Part shown: piece by piece, positions 12,401 to 21,400 of the stretch
Layout of the letters: every line of letters begins with the position of its first letter
Position numbering within the stretch: position 1 is the stretch's first letter
Origin: Micropterix aruncella
Taxonomy: Eukaryota > Arthropoda > Insecta > Lepidoptera > Micropterigidae
Direction: 5' to 3'
DNA: 64,000 nucleotides
Assembly (NCBI GenBank): GCA_944548615.1
Contig: OX155965.1
Coordinates: forward strand, 22,968,756 to 23,032,755
Notes under the pieces: generated by a model
What the model was told of the DNA's origin: nothing
Seen by the model: only the letters and a program-made list of their open reading frames with translations
Database searches by the model: none
Position numbers and translations under genes: made by a program

Positions 12401-15400
12401 ACCCTATGACACTCGGGATGACATAACGATACCACACTCTTCTAAATCGGGTCAAGCGTTTAGAAGTTATGAACACACCCTGAACACATTAGGTACACTA
12501 CTTTTTTGTTAAGCAGTCGCGTAGAAAGCCACATGCATGGTGATTGGGGAAAGCATTACGTGTTGGATGTCTCTGACTTGCAGAGAAAGTAGGTTTAAAT
12601 AACCATTTTAATATTCGTTTTACTTTTCATTTTATTTTAAAATTAGTAATTTGTGACTAGTTTGTAGTATTGTAACAATAGCTGATTTAATTGCACCAAT
12701 GGAAGTTGCAAATACATCGACGTCGGAAATTGTGGCAGAATCTATTGCGTGCTTTTTTTATGACGGGAAGGTGAGAAAATCTGTGATATTTCGTTTGAAC
12801 ATCGTCATCCCGAGAACACTTAAATCTTGTTCTGGAATTGGATTGAACCAATTGATACGGGGTATCCTATTACACCAATAAAATTTATAACTATTACTAT
12901 TTTTAACTACTCTTATTCTTAGTAAAAATCTAAGTTTTTTATTTGTGATTTATTTGTTATTTTTTTCCTTTCTGTAATCTTATTTTTATCATTTTTGGCT
13001 GTGTAATAAATCAAATTTTTCGTGACCATTTAGATGTTTACATTTACATTTATATCTTTTTTTAAAGAATTTACACATTGTGCCCGATTGCGTTTCTTCG
13101 TGAGCTAAAATAGGAACTAAATTCAACCGAACGAGACAGAGCAATACGTTCGAACGGAATATGAAATGAACTGTAGTCGATTTTCCTAGTACCAAAACTA
13201 CCTGTCGAACTTATAGACGCCAGAATAAGTTTAAAATCATTTCGTGCGGCGTTAGATTTAGCTGCTTTATCTTCAGTGGGTAGTTTTAATCCGTAAATGT
13301 GGCAACCGTTCATTTCACATTCCGCTCTGACGTACTGCTGTGTCTCGTTCACACGAACTAATTTCCGATTTTAGTTCAATAGAAACGTAATCGAGCCCAT
13401 TAAGTGGCGTGGCTCAACGTTTATGGAATGTCCGCCCTAACACAAGCTTTGCTTAGTTGAGCGACATCAGAGAGTTGGGCATCATTTAATAATAATGGGT
13501 TTAATTTCTTGCTGTGGACTAAGGGGTTTAGTTAGTTGATGTTTTGAATTGTAAGTTGTTATAATTGTGAATTGATTTAAAATTAAATTAATTGGGATGT
13601 CCAGTATCGCCGATAGTTAGCGACCTATCTATACATGTAATATTACAGTCATATACATGGATCTATACAAGAAAATGTATATATCCGTCTTCATCTCGAA
13701 ACAAAAATTGCGCGTTCACAATACTTTCCCTGTCGGAAAAGTAAAATAAGTATGATTATTATTTCAGATTTCCTTTCATCCTGGGAAAGATAACTCCTGT
13801 GAATAAGTTCATGTATGACCCCACTTTGGAGGCTCCGATCGGTATAAAAAGACCCCGGGTCCGGATGGAGTTTAACGTCAAAAACGGCGGAAAACTGATG
13901 AAAGCAACTATCGAACTATTCAGTGATATCTGCCCTGTAATCTGTGGGTTATTTCTAAAATTAACTAGAGGTACTTCGACAGGACATGGCTATACCGGGA
14001 CAACCGTATACAGGTAACTTTGTTTAAGTGGAGTTTTTTATGACACGGTATGGACGCATAATGAATGAAACTATTGTCTCTTCACGTGGCCTGTAGGTTA
14101 GAGCTATCTGTTCAAACAAGATCAAAAAATAAAACAAAAAATCCTATAACAAGAACAAAAAATGAAAATCACGACTGCCGCTACAAATTGGGAGCTAACG
14201 GGCCCATGATGAGGTGGCCACGATGACCCATGTGTTCAGGGTCGGTCACACTCACGGGTCAACACCCATCCGATGGCCTCCACGCATGGGGTGCGAACCT
14301 GGGTAGGACACTGGGTCAACCAGTCTCCCCGGGAATCAAACCTCTGGTGCTCCTGGACGGTCTGCGCACCGAGCGGCGAAAGCCAATCAATTGTGCTCTC
14401 CGACTAACAGTCGGGGGAGTCTGGGAACTGTATTGTTTCCTATAGAGCGGGGATGGTTGCCTACCTTACGGCGACTGCTCTTGAAATGACCATTGGCCAT
14501 CCGATCCCGGTTCAGAGTCGGGCAAAGGACGCCTTGGTCCGCGATAGATTCGGCGTACACCGTTTCACCGCTTCGTAAGGGAGAGGACCGCGCAAGCGAC
14601 CTCGAACTCGGAACCAATCGTGAGACCGGAGAAATCTGGTCACAATTGGAAGTGAGGGCGCGAGTATCTCGAGCCCGCCGGGTTTATTCCTGGCTAACTC
14701 GCGGTAAGGCGTTGGACTCTCACGGGCTGTGACGTAGCTGGACGTTGGATTGTACTGTCCAAAGTCTTCTACGTTCACTGCAGGGCGACAGAACGACTAA
14801 TCTTTAAAACGTCCTGTGGTGACGGGCTCGCCCGTTGTAGTCGACACCGCAAGATGCCGCTACAAATGGGAGGTAAGGGGCCCTTGCTGAGTTGGCCACG
14901 AAGACCCATTCTGTTCAGGGTTGGTCACACTCACGGGTCAACACCCATTCGGCGGCCTCCACGCATGAAGTGCGAGCCTGGGTAGGACTCTGGCCTTAGG
15001 GCTACTTTCCCCTAGGAATCAACCTTCTGGCGCTCCTGGACGGTCTGCGCTCCGTGCGGCATTGCCAATCGATTGCGCACTCTGACTAACAGTCGGGGGA
15101 GTCTGGAAGCTGTACTGTTTCCTATAGAGTTTCCGCAACCACCCCGGTTGCGGACCTTACGGCGACTGCTTTTGAAACGACCATCGGCTACCCGATCCCG
15201 GGTGAACAACCGGACAAGGATGCCGTGGTCCGCGATAGATTCGGTATACACCGTTTCACCGCTTTGTAAGGGAGAGGACCGCGCAACTTGTAACCAATCG
15301 AGAGACTGGAGTAATCTGGTTGCAATTGGAAGTAAGGGCGTGAGTGTAAGCCCGCTGGGTAACACTCCTGGCTATCTCGCGGTTAAGGCGTTGGCCTCTT

Positions 15401-18400
15401 ACGGGTTTGTGGCGGAGCTTAACGGTGGACTGTTTTGTCCAAGTCTTCTGCGCTCACCCCAGGGAGGTAGAACGACTAGTCGTTAAAACTTCCTGAGGTG
15501 ACGGGTTCGCCCGTTGTAGTTGACAACTCTGGTTGCCGCTACAAATGGGTCCTTACCTATGTAATTGCTGTTTTTTCACACTGGCCAATTTGAACCTGGA
15601 TAACTTGGCTTTCAGTTAGAATTTCAAATTAAAATAAATTTTAATTCAAGGTTATGTAATTCTTTTTTAAGAATCAGCTGTTTATTTGTCTTTCCGTCGT
15701 TTGTTTTTGCTCAAATATTTTCGTTTGTGCAACCATGGTAAAGTTGAAAATTTATATTATTTTCAAATATGAGATCCTGTGCCAGTGTTATCTATTAGAG
15801 CTTCTTGCAGTCAAGCTATACAGTTACCGTATCTCGTTAAACATCCAGTGCTTAAATACGATTGCGCATACTGTGTGTCAGTTGACGGGCCTTATCCAAG
15901 AGACGTGACGTTTCCCGCTGGTAAATTGCCCTTTAGCGGGGCGGCACGTGAACCGGGCCCATTGACCCGACGTACTATATGTGGTGTCGCAGGGCTGCGC
16001 GCCCTGCGGCAGGTATCCCGTGACAATCGCGTGCCTCCGCTACCGAACGCTCAAGTAATAAAATGCTTTTTTATGAAGTATTTGTGGTATTTGGAAATAT
16101 CCATATTTGACCTTTCATTTGATATTATACACGATATATGTATCTTAACATTTGGACAATTATTTATTAGATTTTGATTAGGGCAACAACAATTATTTAT
16201 TAGGACAGTTTATTAGGATGACAACAATTATTTATTAAGACAGTTAAGGTACCCTATAACACTCGGGATGGCATAACGATTCTAACAATACCACATACTT
16301 CTAAATCGGTTCAAGCGTTTAGAAATTATGGTGGAATAAAGAAACGAAAAACATACTCACTTGAACCCTGAACACATTACACTTCTTTTTGTTTGCAGTC
16401 GTGTAAAAATTTGTACGTTTTTAATTTTTTTTTATCTGAAGTTAGGTACGTATTCAGTTTTCAACCTATAATTGATACCCCGGAGAAAATCTCCTTTATC
16501 TAATCTAATCTAGTGAAAACGATCTGTTTCTGTGATTTTTTTATAAAATTCAAATAAAAAAATGTATAAATAATAGTTATATAAATAATAATAATAATGT
16601 ATAAATAAAATTAGATCTGCACGTTTTATCACTGTTTTATTTTGATATGTTTCTAATCACTTTTTTCTATAGCATAAATTAGGCCACTAGAAACAAAAAC
16701 GGCTTCGTCAATAAAAACCTCAAAATGAGTTTTTTTTATTTTTAAATATTTATTGTGTGGGGCTTTTCTGAGGTCTTTATGAGCCTTGTAACACTGCGAC
16801 CATTGCTGATCTATTGTGTTCGCCACCTACTATAGTTCTGCGCTAAGCCTCGTGTCATTCAAGAACCGCAACAGTCTTTTGGCGCCAGATTATTTTACCT
16901 CCTCAGGTTGGAGGTAATGACCACCCAATTGGGTGTATCTTTTACGCATCAGCGGGCCACACTCGCACATGAGGTGCTGGGGGGAGCTAACGGGCCCATG
17001 ATGAGTTGGCCACGATGACCCATGTGTTCAGGGTCGGTCACACTCACGGGTCAACACCCATCCGACGGCCTCCACGCATGGGGTGCGAACCTGGGTAGGA
17101 CTCTGGGGGGCGATCCCAGTTTCCCCCGGGAATCAAACCTCTGGCGCTCCTGGACGGTCTGCGCACCGAGCGGCGCAAGCCAATCGATTGTCCTCTCCGA
17201 CTAACAGTCGGGGGAGTCTGGGAACTGTATTGTTTCCTATAGAGCGGGGGTGGTTGTGTACCTTATGGCGACTGCTCTTGAATTGACCATTGACCATTGG
17301 CCATCCGATCCTGGGTGAACAGCCGGGCAAAGGACGCCTTGGTCCGCGATAGATTCGGTGTACTCCGTTTCACCGCTTCATAAGGGAGAGGACCGCGCAA
17401 GCGACCCCGAACTCGGAACCTATCGAGAGACCGGAGAAATCTGGTCACAATTGGTAGTTAGGGCGCGAGTGCCGCCCGCCAGGTAACATACCTGGCTACT
17501 CGCGGTAAGGTGTTGGCTTCTAACGGGTTGTGGCGTAGCTAGACGTCGGATTTGTTATGTCCAAAGTCTTCTACGCTCACTGCACGGTCGATAGTAACGA
17601 TGAATCGTTAAAACGTCCTGCGGTGACGGGTTCGCCCGTTGTGGTTGACATCTCAATATGAGGTGCTGGGGAGTTTCCTCTGCCCCTTGGCAGAACCTGC
17701 ACATTTTTGTGTCTCGGAGCTTGAGGTTGTACATGTGTTTGTTGAGGCCACAATGCCCCGTGAGCGCCCTTACCAGTATGCGTAGATTGTTTCTATTTAG
17801 CGATAAGGCCTCACGGACCGTCTTAGGGTCGACCAGGGTCGTACGCCTTAATTAGCGCTTTGGATTGATTCAACCCTGGCGTGTTGTTCCAGTGGTTGAC
17901 GGATTGTTCTAAACATATTTGTTTGAGAATTAGGTTTGCCAGGCTTTTTGGTACGCCACAGCAAGGTTCAGGGCCGTATAACGTTACCTTTGCTCCTGTC
18001 TTAGCAAGTTCGTCATTATGTATAATTTCTGTAATGTAATCAGCCTATACGAAAATGCAACAGATGGCACTAATAATTAAAGAGTATTATTGTTATAATT
18101 GGATAAATCATGGGTTTCTATAATCAATCAGTCCTTAATAAAAAAAAAACATATATTATAGATGACCAAATAAATTGGTGTTAGTTTTGCCAGATTTCAG
18201 CGCCACCTGCATATCGCTGGCGCAGGAGGGTTGCAAATACGTTCTACGGCATTGAGCACTATAATACCCCAATATAATCAATGCTACTTAATAACCAAAA
18301 CATGTAAAATATGCTCATGAAGTCATCATTATTAAAAGGTTTTCTGTAGGTTCACTTAATTTGTATATTTTTAGGGTTGTTTCCGATCTCTATTTTCGAG

Positions 18401-21400
18401 GAGGAGATGTTGTCAGTAACGATGGATTCGGAGACTATTCAACCATCGGAAAACGATTGGTGGCTGATAATTTTACCCTCAAACATTCCGTCCCAGGTTG
18501 TATATTATAAATAGCATTCTACAAAAATCTACTTTGTTTTCTATGAAATATACTATGGGTGGTCAAATTATTAACGACATTGAATTTTGGTATTAATTAA
18601 CACATTTCAAAAGCTTTATTCTCCTCCTTCTTCTCGAAGTGCCTCTCCATTCCTGGAGGTTGGCCGTTAGCTCTGAATACTTTTGTCGATTTTGCGCCAT
18701 CCGGAAAAGCTGTTCCGTACTGGTGATCCCGGTCCAGTTTTTCACCCGGGGATTCTTAGCACCCCTGACCCATTAAAGGGCCGCCGGGCACTCGGGGCCA
18801 TGGCTTTTTTTGATTTTTCCATTGCTAACTACTGGGGATATATAGTGCAGTGGTCTCCCGTTGCCTTCTGCACCAGACATTTTAGGTCTATTTAGGACCT
18901 TAGGCCGCTGAGACCTCTTCAATCGGTTGCCCAATTGGGAATGGTTATACCGCCATTGACTCGGTCGTTTGCTATATACTTTTGTTTCCCTTTATAATTA
19001 GACCGATATGCAAACGGCGATCGAGTATATTCGTAACGCGTCCTGTGTCAACCGCAGGTTAATCTAGACTGCATAATTGCACTTTATTCACTACATTTAA
19101 TAATTATAATTAATATTTATTGTTGAGATTTTTTTTAAATATGCTGTCACTATAAATTTAAATTTGGAAAAAACACTTATTCTCCTAAACAACGTTTATT
19201 TTAAAGTGTACTTTGTACCTAAGTTTTATCACAAATTATTAACTCCATCATAATCATTATAATGCATGGAAGTTACCCGTTAAATTGTGAAATTCTAAAA
19301 TTTCCTTCGTAATTACATTTTTTATCGTGACAGAGAATTATTGCGCTAAGATGCGTTTATCATGATGACACCTTGTAAATCCTACTAATATTATAAACGC
19401 GAAAGTTTGTATGTATGTATGGATGTTTGTTACTCTTTCACGCAAAAACTACTGAATGGATTTTGATGAAACTTTACAATAATATAGCTTACACATCAGA
19501 ATAACACATAGGCTATAATTTATAAAGATATATGGTTTTCTATCAACATTATCACAATTTTCCATCACCACGCGGGTGAAACCGCTGGGCGCAGCTAGTA
19601 TTCACTAATTTTGGCTTTATAATATGCCCCCACTTTTTTTTCAAAAAAATAAATAATTCTGAATGTTTTCAAAAATGTTCATTGAAATTTAATTTTTATC
19701 GAAATGTTTGTGGATTCTTTTTGGGGCAAAATGTATTTTGTATAAAAAGAGGGCCTTTGGTCAATATTACCAAAATCAATAAAAAAATTAGAACAGAATG
19801 AGAAATATCGGAATTCTTCGTAATATTTCCGAAAATATTCAGAATGACTCTTTATTTTTCACAAACAAGTGGGATTATATAAAGGCAAAATTAATTATTT
19901 ATTACAAGCAACCTAGTTAATTATCACCATGATTATGAAAAGTACCTTAGCGTAATCATTCTCACGATGACGACAAAGAGTGTAATTTTGATGAAAACCC
20001 GACGTTTCGGCGATGTTGCAACCGCCGTTGTCCAAGGTATACAGGTTTTCCAGTCTACCCTGGACAACAAAAATCTAGGGGTACTACAAAATTCACACGA
20101 TAAATTCGTTTTTTAACCTTTTTATAATGTCAAACAACCGCGATAGTCTTAGACTTCATATTTAAAGAAAGATTGAAAATTTCACTAATTTAGGCGGTAA
20201 CTTCCATTTCATATGATTAGGATACCTAGCTGAAATAATTCTTAATGAAGCGAAGGTACAAAATACTATAATTCAATACTTAAAACACTTAAAAATAAAC
20301 GCTGTAATAAAGCTTTTTAAATGTGACAAATAGTACCAAAATTCAGTGTTCTTAATAGTCCGGCTATCCATAGTTTTGGCCGTCAATGCTATCATGCCAC
20401 CTGCATTTCGCTGTGTCGTAAGGCTTGCCAAATCGTTTTATGGAATCTAATGCCATAAATCAATGCTGTTATATTGTTACTCATTGTGCCCTTTTCTTTC
20501 AAGGAATTATCTCATTGCTAGTCAATGATAGGAACGAACTCACCGGCCAGTTTAATATTATCTTCAAACCGATGCCACAATTCAATGGACAGCATGCTGT
20601 ATTTGGAAGGGTAAGGATTTCCGCCACAAAAGTTAGTCACTGGTGATCCGAGCCCTCGGGTCGCCGGTGACCTCAGAGAAGCCTACATAGTTTTTCAGAT
20701 TTCAAAATTGTTTCTAAAAACAATTTCTTTCTAAAAGGTCTTCTTTGTAAACTCGTCAACCCCACTTTCTACAAAAAAAGGAGATATTTATTCACCCTTT
20801 GAAAGACCACATAACCTTTGCGGTAGAGTATGGAAATTTTTGATATATAAAACTTGTTAAATTTTTGTATATCAAATCTATGTCAAGTTTTGTAAAAATT
20901 GGCTCCATACATTTTATATAAACTGATGAGACATGTGTTCCTGTAAAGGTGCAGTTGCAAGTTTTTTCAAAATTTGATTATTTTATTTTTTAACTCAGAA
21001 ATCATACGAACTAAAAGAAAAAAAGTGAAAACGAAAAAATGGTCATAAATCGACATATTTTATGTCGAGTTCATTGGTCATTTGCGATATTTTGAAAAAA
21101 AATCTGGCTTATTTATTATATAAACAATATATTTTTTTGTTAATATTGATGTCTCAATAATATTGAAAAAATATAATTTGTAAATTATCCATATTCGATA
21201 ATTTATAAAATGATTTTTGAACTTATGGGACACATATGTCCCAAAGTGCCGAATACTGAACAGCATTCTGTTAAACCGGATATTCGGTGTCCCGCAGATA
21301 TGGAGATTACTAACTGAATATTCAATTGAGTAAAATTCCCAGTATTCAGTTAAATCCGTCAATATTTTACACATTCGGTATCCGGCAGATATTAGGATTA

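Noticed and set aside
12699..12881. ATG-initiated exon-like stretch with a good donor at 12770
   Set aside because: No downstream exon in matching phase and no family resemblance were found; it lies in an intron of the cyclophilin-fusion gene.
13071..13352. Minus-strand frame of 93 codons
   Set aside because: I recognise no domain and see no splice partners; kept only as a note.
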